Shown here piece after piece: positions 55,128 through 63,634 of a DNA stretch of 64,000 bases (position 1 is the stretch's first letter; each line of letters starts with the position of its first letter). The notes under the pieces are model-generated. The model did not search any database and was not told the origin of the DNA. It saw nothing but the letters and a program-made list of their open reading frames with translations. This DNA comes from Solidesulfovibrio carbinolicus (GTDB taxonomy: Bacteria > Desulfobacterota > Desulfovibrionia > Desulfovibrionales > Desulfovibrionaceae). Made by a program: the position numbers and the translations under genes. The DNA lies in NCBI RefSeq assembly GCF_004135975.1, contig NZ_CP026538.1:4092001-4156000 (forward strand), given 5' to 3'.

Positions 55128-56884
55128 CCGACACTGTCAACCAGCTCCTGCCCCCGGCCGCCGAGCCCCAGCGCGTGGGCCGTCGCGTCTTCGAGCTTCT
55201 CGAAACCGTGGTGCGCGACAAGGCCCGCCTGGGCCTGGCCGAGGCCTGGACCCGCAACTACCGCCTGGGCCAGGGTCGCTGTTGGCAGGGGCCGGCCCAG
55301 CCCGGCCTGCCGCGCCTGGGAGCCAATCTCCTGCACCTGCACCGCCAGCGCACCGTCAACCTGCTCACCGACAACCACCCGACCTTCAACGTCAGCCGGG
55401 TCAGCCCGGTGGGCGACGAGGACGTCTACCGCGTCCTGGAGCGCGCCGCCGCCTGGTGGTGGAACGAACAGGAACAGCAGGCCGTGTTCGAACGCTCGGT
55501 CATAAACGGCGAGACCTACGGCCTGGCCGTGGAAAAAGTCGTCTTCGACCCGGAACTGGAATACGGCCTGGGCGAAGTGCGCACCATAAACGTCGATCCC
55601 TTTGCCTTCGGCGTCTATCCCACCAACTGCCTGGACCTCCAGGAAGCCGAGGCCGTGCTGCACTTCGCGCCCATGAGCCTGCGCCAGGCGGCCCGGCGCT
55701 GGCCCGAGGCGGCGGGCCAACTCAAAAGCGACGCCGCGACCTTGGCCGACCTCGGCGACGGCCGGCGCGAAGTGCTCCTGGGCGACGGCCGGCGGCAAGG
55801 GCTTTTCACCCGCTTCGGCGAGGTGCTGCGCCAGCTGGCCGGCGCCGGCGGCGGCGACGCCCTGGGCCAGGACACGGTGCTCGTGTGCGAATGCTGGACG
55901 CGCGACTACACCATGACCGACGACGGGCCGCTGTATCCCGGCTTTATCCGCTGCGTCGTCGTGGCCGGCCCAGGAACGCTGGTCCTGTCCGACCAGCCCA
56001 ATCCGTCCGTCAACCCCGCCCTGCCCCTGGACCAGGCCATGGCCAGCTATCTCTATGACCGCTACCCCTTTGCCCTGGCTAATTCGCTGACCGACCCCAC
56101 CACCATCTGGGGAGCCTCGGACTTCGAGCAGCTGGCCGAGCTGCAGCTCGAAATCAACAAATGCCTGTCCCAGCTCACGTATCACAAGGACCGCTGCGCC
56201 CGGCCCAAGATCATCAACCCCCGCGACTCGGGCGTGGACAACGCCGCCTTCACCAACCGCCTGGGCATCGTCAACCCGACCTCCATGGCCGCCGCCCAGG
56301 GCATCCGCTACCTGGACTTCGCCAACAACACCCGGGACATCGAAAGCGTCCTGGCCATCTATCGGGAACTGTTCAGCCAGATCTCGGGCATCGGCGAGCT
56401 GGAGCGGGCCGCCTCCCCGGACCATCCCGTGGTCGCCTACAAGGCCATCGCCGCGCTCATCGAACAGGCCTCCACCCTGCTGCGCGGCAAGATCCGCAAC
56501 TACTCGCGCCTGGTGCGCGAACGCGGCCGGATGTTTTTAAGCCACATGCAAAACTGGTACGCCCAGGAACGCTGGATCAGCTTCGCCGAAAACGGGGCCA
56601 TCGCCATAGCCCCTCTCAGGGGCGAGGCCTGCCGCGTGCCGGCCCGGCTCACCGTTGTCGCCGGCTCCACCATGCCCGTCTCCCGGGTCCAACGCCGCGA
56701 GGAAGCCCTGGCCCTCTACGACATGGAGGCCATCGACCGCCGCGATCTCCTCGAAAAACTCGACTGGGACGACCGAGCCGCCGTGCTGGCGAGGTTGGAG
56801 GATCGAGGGGGCGCTGCCCCCTCGAGCTCCCCCGCCGGGGGGGATAATCCCCCCCGGCCCCCCTTGGCCGGGGAAAAGGGGTGA
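55124..56884 (+). CDS. Phage portal protein
   Basis: 586 residues. The stretch LQLEINKCLSQLTYHKDRC, then PKIINPRDSGVD, GELERAASPDHPVVAYKAIAALIEQASTLLRGKIRNYSRLV and MQNWYAQERW resembles portals of podo- and siphovirus-like heads; the N-terminal LTDNHPTFNVSRV region also fits. The portal forms the dodecameric ring through which DNA enters the capsid. The last ~25 residues (DRGGAAPSSSPAGG onwards) are translated from a GC-rich palindromic repeat. Immediately preceded by the zinc-finger gene; no terminase gene is found upstream. Confidence 0.83.
   Translation: MTDTVNQLLPPAAEPQRVGRRVFELLETVVRDKARLGLAEAWTRNYRLGQGRCWQGPAQPGLPRLGANLLHLHRQRTVNLLTDNHPTFNVSRVSPVGDEDVYRVLERAAAWWWNEQEQQAVFERSVINGETYGLAVEKVVFDPELEYGLGEVRTINVDPFAFGVYPTNCLDLQEAEAVLHFAPMSLRQAARRWPEAAGQLKSDAATLADLGDGRREVLLGDGRRQGLFTRFGEVLRQLAGAGGGDALGQDTVLVCECWTRDYTMTDDGPLYPGFIRCVVVAGPGTLVLSDQPNPSVNPALPLDQAMASYLYDRYPFALANSLTDPTTIWGASDFEQLAELQLEINKCLSQLTYHKDRCARPKIINPRDSGVDNAAFTNRLGIVNPTSMAAAQGIRYLDFANNTRDIESVLAIYRELFSQISGIGELERAASPDHPVVAYKAIAALIEQASTLLRGKIRNYSRLVRERGRMFLSHMQNWYAQERWISFAENGAIAIAPLRGEACRVPARLTVVAGSTMPVSRVQRREEALALYDMEAIDRRDLLEKLDWDDRAAVLARLEDRGGAAPSSSPAGGDNPPRPPLAGEKG
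56806..56873. repeat. GC-rich palindromic repeat, copy 7 (inside portal 3' end)
   Basis: AGGGGGCGCTGCCCCCT, then CCGGGGGGG / CCCCCCCGG around ATAAT, then GGCCCCCCTTGGCCGGGG. Related to the intergenic family but read through by the portal frame. Confidence 0.65.
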
Positions 56885-56938
56885 TGGGGGCCATGAGACG
56901 GGGCACGTCGGTGTCTGGACAAGGAAGGGAGAGCAAAA

Positions 56939-57307
56939 ATGCCGCTGTATGATTTCGCCTGCCGGGTCTGCGGCCGGGAGTTCGAAGCCATGGCCCCCAT
57001 GGACCGGACCGAAAACATTTGCGCCTGCGGCGGCTCGGCCAAGCGCTTGCTGTCGGTGGGGCGCGGCTACCGGGCAGACGCCGACTGGCTCCCATCCGTC
57101 ACGGCCGTGGCCGACAAGACCTCGTCCGCGCCCCATGTCCGGGCCTTTTTGGCCGAACCCAGCCGGGCCAACTACCGCCGGTTCCTGCGCGGCGAGGGCA
57201 TCCGTCCCCAGGAGCCCGGCGAGGAACGCGGCCGCCGTCCGGACCCCGGCCCGGCCCTCTCCCGGGAAGTTCTCGAACGTCACAAGGCGCGTTGCGGCCG
57301 GGTCTGA
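56939..57307 (+). CDS. FmdB-type zinc-ribbon protein
   Basis: 122 residues beginning MPLYDFACRVCGREFEAMAP, with the second cysteine pair in ICACGGSAKRLLSV: an FmdB-like zinc ribbon. The rest is basic and helical (HVRAFLAEPSRANYRRFLRG). Similar small ribbon proteins occur in phage head clusters. It lies between portal and scaffold. Confidence 0.7.
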   Translation: MPLYDFACRVCGREFEAMAPMDRTENICACGGSAKRLLSVGRGYRADADWLPSVTAVADKTSSAPHVRAFLAEPSRANYRRFLRGEGIRPQEPGEERGRRPDPGPALSREVLERHKARCGRV

Positions 57308-57491
57308 CGCCGCGCCGGACGCTGACAGACCTCCGTTTCCCGACCGTTCTTCCCGGGCAGCCGCCACGGCCGCCATGGCTTCGTGCGCCCAAAACTGCGC
57401 CGGCAGCGCCCGGGACCATACTTTGCGCCAAGGGTTGGGCCGCGCCCGGCCCGGCCCGACGCGCCAACCCCAGCCCACCTATGAGGGAACC

Positions 57492-58067
57492 ATGGAACAG
57501 CCGACCCATCCCGCCGCCGCGCCAACCGCCGGTCCTGCCCCCGGGGCAGCTCCGGGAACCGAGGCCGGGACCGACCCCGGCATCGCCGGCCTGGAATCGG
57601 TCTTTAGCGACCTGGAGGCCCGCCTCGACGCCCTCATCGAGGCCCGTCTGGAAAACCTCGAAGCCCGGCGCGCCGCCTCGCAGCGAGCCGAACTGGCCCA
57701 GCGCTTTGCCGCCGAACACCCGGACTTCGAGGCGCTGCGGGAAAACGGCGCGCTGGCCGCCAGGCAGCGCGAAAACCCGCTCCTGGACGAGGTCGGGGCC
57801 TACTTCGCCCACCACCTGGCCGAGGCCGGAAAGGCGAATCAGGAAGAAACCGAGCGCGTGCGCCAAAAAGCCCTGGCCGAAGGCGAGGCCGCGGCCATGG
57901 AGCGGTTGCGCGCCCGGCGCGGCAGCGTCGCCCTGGGCGCGCCTTCAGGGACTCCCCAGCGCGGCCGGGCCGACGATCCCCAGCTTGAAGCCCCGGACCG
58001 GTTCGGCGGCGTCCATGCCGTCCTGGCCGCCCGCATGGCCGCCCGCCGCCGCGACGCCGGCCTGTAA
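57492..58067 (+). CDS. Scaffold-like phage protein
   Basis: 191 residues: Pro/Ala-rich N-terminus, then a long highly charged helical region (LESVFSDLEARLDALIEARLENLEARRAASQRAEL), and a basic C-terminus (HAVLAARMAARRRDAGL), the usual layout of internal scaffolding proteins. It precedes the capsid gene by 18 bases. ATG at 57492 after GAGGGAACC. Family identity not seen directly; position and composition decide. Confidence 0.65.
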   Translation: MEQPTHPAAAPTAGPAPGAAPGTEAGTDPGIAGLESVFSDLEARLDALIEARLENLEARRAASQRAELAQRFAAEHPDFEALRENGALAARQRENPLLDEVGAYFAHHLAEAGKANQEETERVRQKALAEGEAAAMERLRARRGSVALGAPSGTPQRGRADDPQLEAPDRFGGVHAVLAARMAARRRDAGL

Positions 58068-58085
58068 CCCCAAGGAGGAACCCGC

Positions 58086-59057
58086 ATGTCCCTTTCGCTC
58101 AGTGAAATCGAAGCCATCACCAACGACTATTTCGCCGCCGCCGGCGGCCGGGCCGTGGACATCTACTTCCGCAACTCGTTTTTGCTCGACCTGCTCATGA
58201 ACCGCCAGGCCGGCCTGTTCGAGCGCCCGGCCGGGGGCGAGAAGATCCGGGTGCCCCTGTCCTACTCCGACAGCGAAGGCGGCTTTTTCACCCGGGCCGA
58301 CACGCTCTCCAGCGACGACCGCGTCACCATCAACGCCGCCGCCTTCAACTGGAAGCACGCCTACGGCAACGCCACCGTCTACCTCACCGACGAGGTGGCC
58401 GCCGCCGGGGACTACGCCGTGGTCCAGTTCGTCACCCAGAAGCTCGAAACCGCCCAGCGCACCTGCTCGGGCTGGCTGGCCGCCACGCTCTATTCCGCCG
58501 CCGGCGACGAGGCCCCGACCCTGACCGGCCTGCGGGCCCTGACCAGCCCCGATCCCGACAAGGCCTACGGCGGCATCGCCGAAAACGACCTCGTGGCCGC
58601 CGACGGCTCCAAGCCCTGGAAGGGCGTCACCGTGGCCGACGCCGAGACCATGAGCCTGGAGACCCTGCAGACCCTGCGCAGCGCCGCCAAGGTCTCCGAT
58701 GGCCGCGACGGCAAGCCCAACGTGGCCGTCACCACCGAGGCCCTCTACAACAAGGTCTCCCGCATCCTGCAGGTCCAGCAGCGCTTCGTCACCGACGACG
58801 GCGTGGCCCAGGCCGGGTTCGCCCACCTCGTCTACGAAGGCATGGTGCTGGCCGCCGACGACTACTGCCCGGCCGGCCACCTCTTCACCGTCAACACCAA
58901 CCACCTGGGCTTCGCCATCCACCAAAACGGCTTTTTCGCCCGCCAGCCCTGGGTCGATCTGGCCGGACCGGCCGGGCGCTCCATGAAGATCCTGTGGCAC
59001 GGCAACCTCATCTGCTCCAACCGCAAGGCCCACGCCTGTCACGCCAATCTGTCCTAA
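58086..59057 (+). CDS. Phage major capsid protein
   Basis: 323 residues with the mixed pattern of HK97-fold coat proteins: N-terminal helix SLSEIEAITNDYFAAAGGRA, GEKIRVPLSYSDSEGGFFTRADTLSSDD, a central AFNWKHAYGNATVYLTDEVAAAGDYA, and C-terminal LGFAIHQNGFFARQPWVDLAG with MKILWHGNLICSNRKAHACH. The AAGGAGGAACCCGC ribosome site is the strongest in the block, as expected for the most abundant protein. Directly after the scaffold gene. Confidence 0.8.
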   Translation: MSLSLSEIEAITNDYFAAAGGRAVDIYFRNSFLLDLLMNRQAGLFERPAGGEKIRVPLSYSDSEGGFFTRADTLSSDDRVTINAAAFNWKHAYGNATVYLTDEVAAAGDYAVVQFVTQKLETAQRTCSGWLAATLYSAAGDEAPTLTGLRALTSPDPDKAYGGIAENDLVAADGSKPWKGVTVADAETMSLETLQTLRSAAKVSDGRDGKPNVAVTTEALYNKVSRILQVQQRFVTDDGVAQAGFAHLVYEGMVLAADDYCPAGHLFTVNTNHLGFAIHQNGFFARQPWVDLAGPAGRSMKILWHGNLICSNRKAHACHANLS

Positions 59058-59079
59058 CCGCCAACCATCGGAGGCAAAA

Positions 59080-59799
59080 ATGGCCCAACCCATGAAGCTT
59101 TCCTTTACCCAGGACGTGGGCGAAACCTCGCCGGCCAAACGCGAAGCCGTGGGCGCGCTGCGCATCACCGCCGACGGCCGCAAGTTCCGCTACGCCAAGG
59201 CCGGGAGTTCCCCCGTGCCGGCCGGCTCCCTGGTCATGGCCCCGGCCGCCGTGGCCGCCCACACCGGCCGCGCCGCCACCCCGGCCGCTATCGGCGACCG
59301 CGTCGTGAGCCTGGTCGTCGGGGCCGCGCCCGTGGCCGAAAACGCCTACGAGGACGGCTATCTGCAAGTGGCCGCCAACGACGGTGGCGGCCGACAGCAT
59401 CGCATCCTGTCCAACACCGCTTGCCCTGCTGGCGGCACCACCGTCATCACCCTGGCCGAACCGGTGCGGGCGGCGCTCACCGCCACCTCCGTGGTCTCGC
59501 TTATCCCCTCGCCCTGGTGCGGCGCGGCCGTGTCGGCCAGCGAGGAAAACCTGCCGGCCGGGGTCGCCGTCTGCGACGTGCCGGCCAGGCACTACTTCTT
59601 CGCCCAGACCGGGGGCGTGGCCTGCTGCCTGGCCGCCGGCACGGCCGCCGTGGGTTCCATGCTCGTGCCCGGTCCGGCTGCCGGGAGCCTGGCCGCCATG
59701 AACGCCAGCCTCGACGTGGACCAGCCCGTGGCCGGCGTGGCCTTTGCCGCCGCCTTTGCCGACGGCAAGCATCAGCCTTGCCTGCTCACCCTCGATTAG
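59080..59799 (+). CDS. Probable capsid decoration or head protein
   Basis: 239 residues, beta-rich and Ala/Val-rich (ALRITADGRKFRYAKAGSSP, VVSLVVGAAPVAENAYEDGYLQVAAN) with a few cysteines. It follows the capsid gene by 22 bases. Such genes often encode decoration proteins; no motif confirms it. Confidence 0.55.
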   Translation: MAQPMKLSFTQDVGETSPAKREAVGALRITADGRKFRYAKAGSSPVPAGSLVMAPAAVAAHTGRAATPAAIGDRVVSLVVGAAPVAENAYEDGYLQVAANDGGGRQHRILSNTACPAGGTTVITLAEPVRAALTATSVVSLIPSPWCGAAVSASEENLPAGVAVCDVPARHYFFAQTGGVACCLAAGTAAVGSMLVPGPAAGSLAAMNASLDVDQPVAGVAFAAAFADGKHQPCLLTLD

Positions 59800-59889
59800 G
59801 CCGCTCCCCTAAAACAAAACAGCCCCCAACGTGTTGCCGGGACGCGACCCAGGTCCGCCCCGACCCACCCCCAACCAACGGAGAACGCC

Positions 59890-60612
59890 ATGGCCATGGC
59901 CGCCATGAACCTGCCCCGGGCCGACGCCCAGGGGATACGCCGCGCCGTGCCTGACAGCCTGGCCGGGCTTACCGCCGAAGTGTCGGGCATCGTCGGCGAC
60001 CCGTCGGTGTCCGAGGACGACGTGGCCCAGGCCCTTGGCCGGGGCCTGCTCGCCGCCGCCGCCGCCGCGCGCCTGCCCGATCTGGCCGCCTGGGCCGAGA
60101 TTCCCCTGGCCTCGGGGCAGGCCGACGCGCCCTTGCCGGCCGATCTCCTCCATGCTCCCGTCGATGCCTTCCTCCTCCCCGCCCGCGGCCGGGTCCGGCT
60201 GGCCCCGGACCTGGCCGCCCTGCGGCGGTCCTGCCCGGCCACGCGCCCCGGCCGGCCGCGCCTGGCCGCACTGGCCGGCGGCCGGCTCCATGTCCGGCCC
60301 GTGCCGGCGGGGGATGTCATCATCGGCTTCGAATACGGACGCCTGCCCGCCCCCCTGGCCGCGCCCGGGGACAAGCCCGAGGGGTTGCCCGTCCATCTGG
60401 CCGGGCCGCTGCTGGTCGCCTACGCCTGCCGGGAGCTGTTCGAGCGCCTGGAGGAAGGGGCCGACGGGGCCAAAACCCAAACCGCCGCCTACGGCAAACG
60501 CTACGAGGCCTTGCTGGCCGAGCTGACGGCCACGACCAGCCCGCGCCAGACCGCGCCGGCCGACATCCCCTCGGCCGCCGACCCGTACGGCTTTGGCGAG
60601 GACTGGCCGTGA
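59890..60612 (+). CDS. Probable head-tail connector or head completion protein
   Basis: 240 residues: helical N-terminus (MNLPRADAQGIRRAVPDSLA), an Ala-rich central region (LGRGLLAAAAAARLPDLAAWA), and a C-terminal helical segment (YACRELFERLEEGADGAKTQTAAYGKRYEALLAEL) typical of connector-like proteins. Stop overlaps the next GTG start (GTGA). Confidence 0.5.
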   Translation: MAMAAMNLPRADAQGIRRAVPDSLAGLTAEVSGIVGDPSVSEDDVAQALGRGLLAAAAAARLPDLAAWAEIPLASGQADAPLPADLLHAPVDAFLLPARGRVRLAPDLAALRRSCPATRPGRPRLAALAGGRLHVRPVPAGDVIIGFEYGRLPAPLAAPGDKPEGLPVHLAGPLLVAYACRELFERLEEGADGAKTQTAAYGKRYEALLAELTATTSPRQTAPADIPSAADPYGFGEDWP

Positions 60613-61520
60613 GCCGGGTCGTGCGCCTGAAGTCCTGCCTGGGCCTGGGGGCTTCGGCCGCCCCGGCCGGGCTGGTCTGCGACCCGGACACAGGCCGCTA
60701 TGCCCTGGCCGAGGCCGTCAACGTGGACGTGATCGAGGGCCGCCTGGTCCGCCGGCCGGGTTACGAGCGCCTGGCCGGGTTCGGCTTCACCGAACTGTGC
60801 TCCGGCGGGGGCGACCTCTACGGCGTCGCCGGGGATGGGCTCTACCTGATCCCCGGCCAGGGCCAGCCCAGGCTCCTGCGCGGGGGGCTGACGCCCGGCG
60901 CGCCCATGGCCTGGCTGCCGGTCGGCGACGACGTCTACTACGCCAACGGCTGCGAAAACGGCCGCCTGCGCCAGGGCCAGGCCCAACCCTGGGCCGGGGA
61001 ACGCTATCCCGGCCCGGACCGCCTGGACCGCTTCGGGCCGCCGCCGGTGGGCCATGAACTGGCCTTCCATGCCGGCCGCATCTGGATCGCCTCCGGGGCG
61101 CTTGTCCACTTCACCGAAGGGGCCGGCCTCTTCGACTGGGTGGACGCCCTGGCCGGCTATCTGCCGCCCGTTGTCGGCCGGGCGCGCCTGCTGGCGGCGG
61201 TGACCGGCGGACTCTACGTCGGCGACGAGGCCGGCGTGAGCTACGTGGCCGGCAACGACCCCAGGACCATGACCTTCGCCCGGGTCTGCCCGACACCGCC
61301 CATCCCGGGCAGCCTGGCCCGGCTGACCGCCGGCCGCCACGAAGCCGTGGCCGGCCAGCCGCTTGGGGGAGACGCCGCCGTCTGGGCCGGCAGCGACGGC
61401 ATCTGGCTCGGGCTTCCCGGCGGAACCGTCAAACGCCTGGCCGCCGTGCCCGTGCCCATCTCCGGCCGGGCCGCCGCCGTGGCTACGCGCGGGCGCTACC
61501 TGCTTTTTGACCGCATCTGA
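60609..61520 (+). CDS. Phage structural protein with beta-repeat character
   Basis: 303 residues from a GTG start coupled to the preceding stop. Repeated Gly/Tyr-rich turns (ELCSGGGDLYGVAGDGLYLIPG, WLPVGDDVYYANGCENGRL, ELAFHAGRIWIASGALVHF, AVTGGLYVGDEAGVSYVAG) suggest a beta-propeller-like or DNA-stabilisation protein at the head-tail junction. Family not confirmed. Confidence 0.55.
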   Translation: MSRVVRLKSCLGLGASAAPAGLVCDPDTGRYALAEAVNVDVIEGRLVRRPGYERLAGFGFTELCSGGGDLYGVAGDGLYLIPGQGQPRLLRGGLTPGAPMAWLPVGDDVYYANGCENGRLRQGQAQPWAGERYPGPDRLDRFGPPPVGHELAFHAGRIWIASGALVHFTEGAGLFDWVDALAGYLPPVVGRARLLAAVTGGLYVGDEAGVSYVAGNDPRTMTFARVCPTPPIPGSLARLTAGRHEAVAGQPLGGDAAVWAGSDGIWLGLPGGTVKRLAAVPVPISGRAAAVATRGRYLLFDRI

Positions 61521-61567
61521 AACCTCCCCGGCCCCTGGCCGCCAACCCTTTTGCCCAGGAGATTCCC

Positions 61568-62026
61568 ATGGCGCTTCGTCTTTCCACCGGCCTTCGCAAC
61601 ATGCTGCTCGGCACGGCCAGCTTCAAGGACATCATGCAAAACGGCGTGATCCGCATCTTCCCGGGCGTCCAGCCGGCCACGGCCGACGACGGCGAAGGGG
61701 CCACGCCCCTGCTGGAAATCACCGTCTCCTCCGGGACCTTCACCCCGGGCACGCCCACAAACGGGCTGAACTTCGCCGCCCCGGCCTCCGGGGCCTGCGC
61801 CAAGGCGGCCGGCGAAGTCTGGTCCGGCGCGGCCACCACTTCGGGCACGGCCGGCTGGTTCCGGTTCTACGCCAACGACCGCACCACCGGGGCCGACGCC
61901 GGCCATGCCCGCTTCGACGGCTCGGTTTCCACCTCCGGGGCCCAGCTCAACATGAGCTCCACAGCGATTACCGCCGGCGCCACCACCACCATCGACAGCT
62001 TCGTGGTCACCATGCCGGCGTCCTAG
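61568..62026 (+). CDS. Phage structural protein (unassigned)
   Basis: 152 residues with a short helical start (ALRLSTGLRNMLLGTASFKDIMQNG) and a Gly/Ser/Thr-rich beta region (GWFRFYANDRTTGADAGHARFDGSV, AGATTTIDSFVVTM). The start and the beta-rich tail resemble head or tail tube accessory proteins. In line with the structural operon. Confidence 0.55.
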   Translation: MALRLSTGLRNMLLGTASFKDIMQNGVIRIFPGVQPATADDGEGATPLLEITVSSGTFTPGTPTNGLNFAAPASGACAKAAGEVWSGAATTSGTAGWFRFYANDRTTGADAGHARFDGSVSTSGAQLNMSSTAITAGATTTIDSFVVTMPAS

Positions 62027-62151
62027 CCAGGCCACGTCTCGAAACGCTCCTGCGCCGCCTGGGGCATTGCCCAGGCGGCGCGATCCCGGGGGCCGGGAAT
62101 CCGTCCCGGCCCCGTTAACCCCCTCCCGGGCCGCGCGCCCAAGGACAGGCC

Positions 62152-62724
62152 ATGGCCGACCTCTATCCGCAGTCCCTGCCCTGCCGCTTCGAGGGTTTTC
62201 CGCCCCGCATCCGGGTCGTCTGCGGCCGGGCCTTTTCCGAGCGCCCGGGCACGCCCTACTCCTTCGGCAGCCGGGTCACCCTGGCCCAAACCCCCAAAAG
62301 CGGCCAAACCTTCGGCGACCTCACCGTGGGCCAGCCTATCCCCACAACCGAAATCATCTACGCCGACACCGGCGACGACGATCACTACAACCTCAAGATT
62401 TCCCACTACGGCCTGGGGCGATTCTATCTGGCCGCCGCCGACGCCGCCTGGTTCAGCCTGGCCGTGGTCAAGGGCCTGCGCCTGGAAGCCGCCGGGCTTT
62501 GCCGCGCCTTCGAGACCGTGGACGTCTGGGAGACGCGCATCCCGGCCTCTGGCCCCGTGCCCCCGCCGTCCGTCGCCCCCGAGGCCATCTGGCTGGAGGA
62601 CGCCCAGGATACGGCAGAAACCGACCGGGTGCGGGCCACCTGGTTTACCGGCGACATTCCGGCCGGCGGGCGCATCGTGCGCGGCCGGCTGCAACTGGCC
62701 GGCGACGTCGCCGTCGGGTTCTAG
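62152..62724 (+). CDS. Phage protein of unknown function
   Basis: 190 residues, beta-rich, with a mid region (FGDLTVGQPIPTTEIIYADTGDDDHYNLKISHYGLGRFYLA) and a C-terminal WLEDAQDTAETDRVRATWFTGDIPAGGRI. It lies in the structural gene string. No family recognised. Confidence 0.5.
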   Translation: MADLYPQSLPCRFEGFPPRIRVVCGRAFSERPGTPYSFGSRVTLAQTPKSGQTFGDLTVGQPIPTTEIIYADTGDDDHYNLKISHYGLGRFYLAAADAAWFSLAVVKGLRLEAAGLCRAFETVDVWETRIPASGPVPPPSVAPEAIWLEDAQDTAETDRVRATWFTGDIPAGGRIVRGRLQLAGDVAVGF

Positions 62725-62733
62725 GAGAGTCCC

Positions 62734-63402
62734 ATGCCCAGTTCCCTCGTCTACTACCAGACCGGCTCCACCGTCGCCGCCGCCGCCCTTGATCCGGCCC
62801 AGACCGACTTTTACCGCGACCTGCTCGTGCGCCACCGCTTCCGCGACGCCTTGGGCCACGTGCCGGGCGATGACGACGCCCTGCTGTGGGTCGAGGGCGA
62901 GGTGTTCTACTCCACCTGCGGCGTGCCCGGCCCCCATTCCGTCCATTCCTTTAGCATCAGTTCCAGCGACGGCCGCAACGGCTGCTGGGCCCCGGACCCC
63001 AAAAACGCCGTGCCGGAATTTGTCGGGGTGCGCTTCGACGCGCCCATCCGCGTCACGGCCTTCCAGTTCGCGTCAGGCCTTTTCAGCAATCATTACTGCC
63101 CCTACGGCTACGGCCCCTGCGCCTGCCCCACGGACTTCCGTTTCGAGGCCTCAAACGACGAGGTCAGCTGGACCACCCTCTACACCGCGACCAACTACGG
63201 CGGGATGCGGGTGGCCACGGCCAGCCCCTTTTACGACGAGCCAGCGGACTACTGGGATGACGGCGTGTTCCTGTCCGAGCGTCTCGATTGCGCCAACGAC
63301 CACTACTACCTGAGCTACCGGCTGGTGGTCTCGGCCTTCAAACCCGACAAGAACGGCAACTACAACATCTCCGAACTCGTCTTCTACGGCCGCACGGCCT
63401 GA
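62734..63402 (+). CDS. Phage protein with discoidin-like (F5/8 C-type) domain
   Basis: 222 residues. Features typical of carbohydrate-binding beta-sandwich discoidin domains: HSVHSFSISSSDGRNGCWAPD, PEFVGVRFDAPIRVTAFQFASG, DFRFEASNDEVSWTTLYTATN and a C-terminal YRLVVSAFKPDKNGNYNISELVFYG. Several cysteines may form disulfides. A receptor- or surface-binding tail component is a reasonable guess. Confidence 0.65.
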   Translation: MPSSLVYYQTGSTVAAAALDPAQTDFYRDLLVRHRFRDALGHVPGDDDALLWVEGEVFYSTCGVPGPHSVHSFSISSSDGRNGCWAPDPKNAVPEFVGVRFDAPIRVTAFQFASGLFSNHYCPYGYGPCACPTDFRFEASNDEVSWTTLYTATNYGGMRVATASPFYDEPADYWDDGVFLSERLDCANDHYYLSYRLVVSAFKPDKNGNYNISELVFYGRTA

Positions 63403-63430
63403 CGCCCGGCCCAGCCCAAAAGGACCAGCC

Positions 63431-63634
63431 ATGAAACAGCAACAGTTCTCCGTGCCGCCCCTGGTCGTGGCGGAACAGGCCGGCCCAAGCGGGGCGCTCA
63501 TGACGGCGGCGGCCGGACCGAGCGCCGATCCGGCCGGATTGTCCGGACGGGGCGTGCCGGCCGCGTTCGCCGGCCTGCGCTGGCGTTTGCTGCCGGACCA
63601 AAGCCCGGCAAGGGGGCATGATGGCCAGCCTTGA
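63431..63634 (+). CDS. Small phage-block protein
   Basis: 67 residues, MKQQQFSVPPLVVAEQAGPS, then a Pro/Gly/Ala-rich region. It has a start 28 bases after the previous stop and overlaps the next gene by 17 bases, in keeping with the tight packing of the block. No family recognised. Confidence 0.5.
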   Translation: MKQQQFSVPPLVVAEQAGPSGALMTAAAGPSADPAGLSGRGVPAAFAGLRWRLLPDQSPARGHDGQP

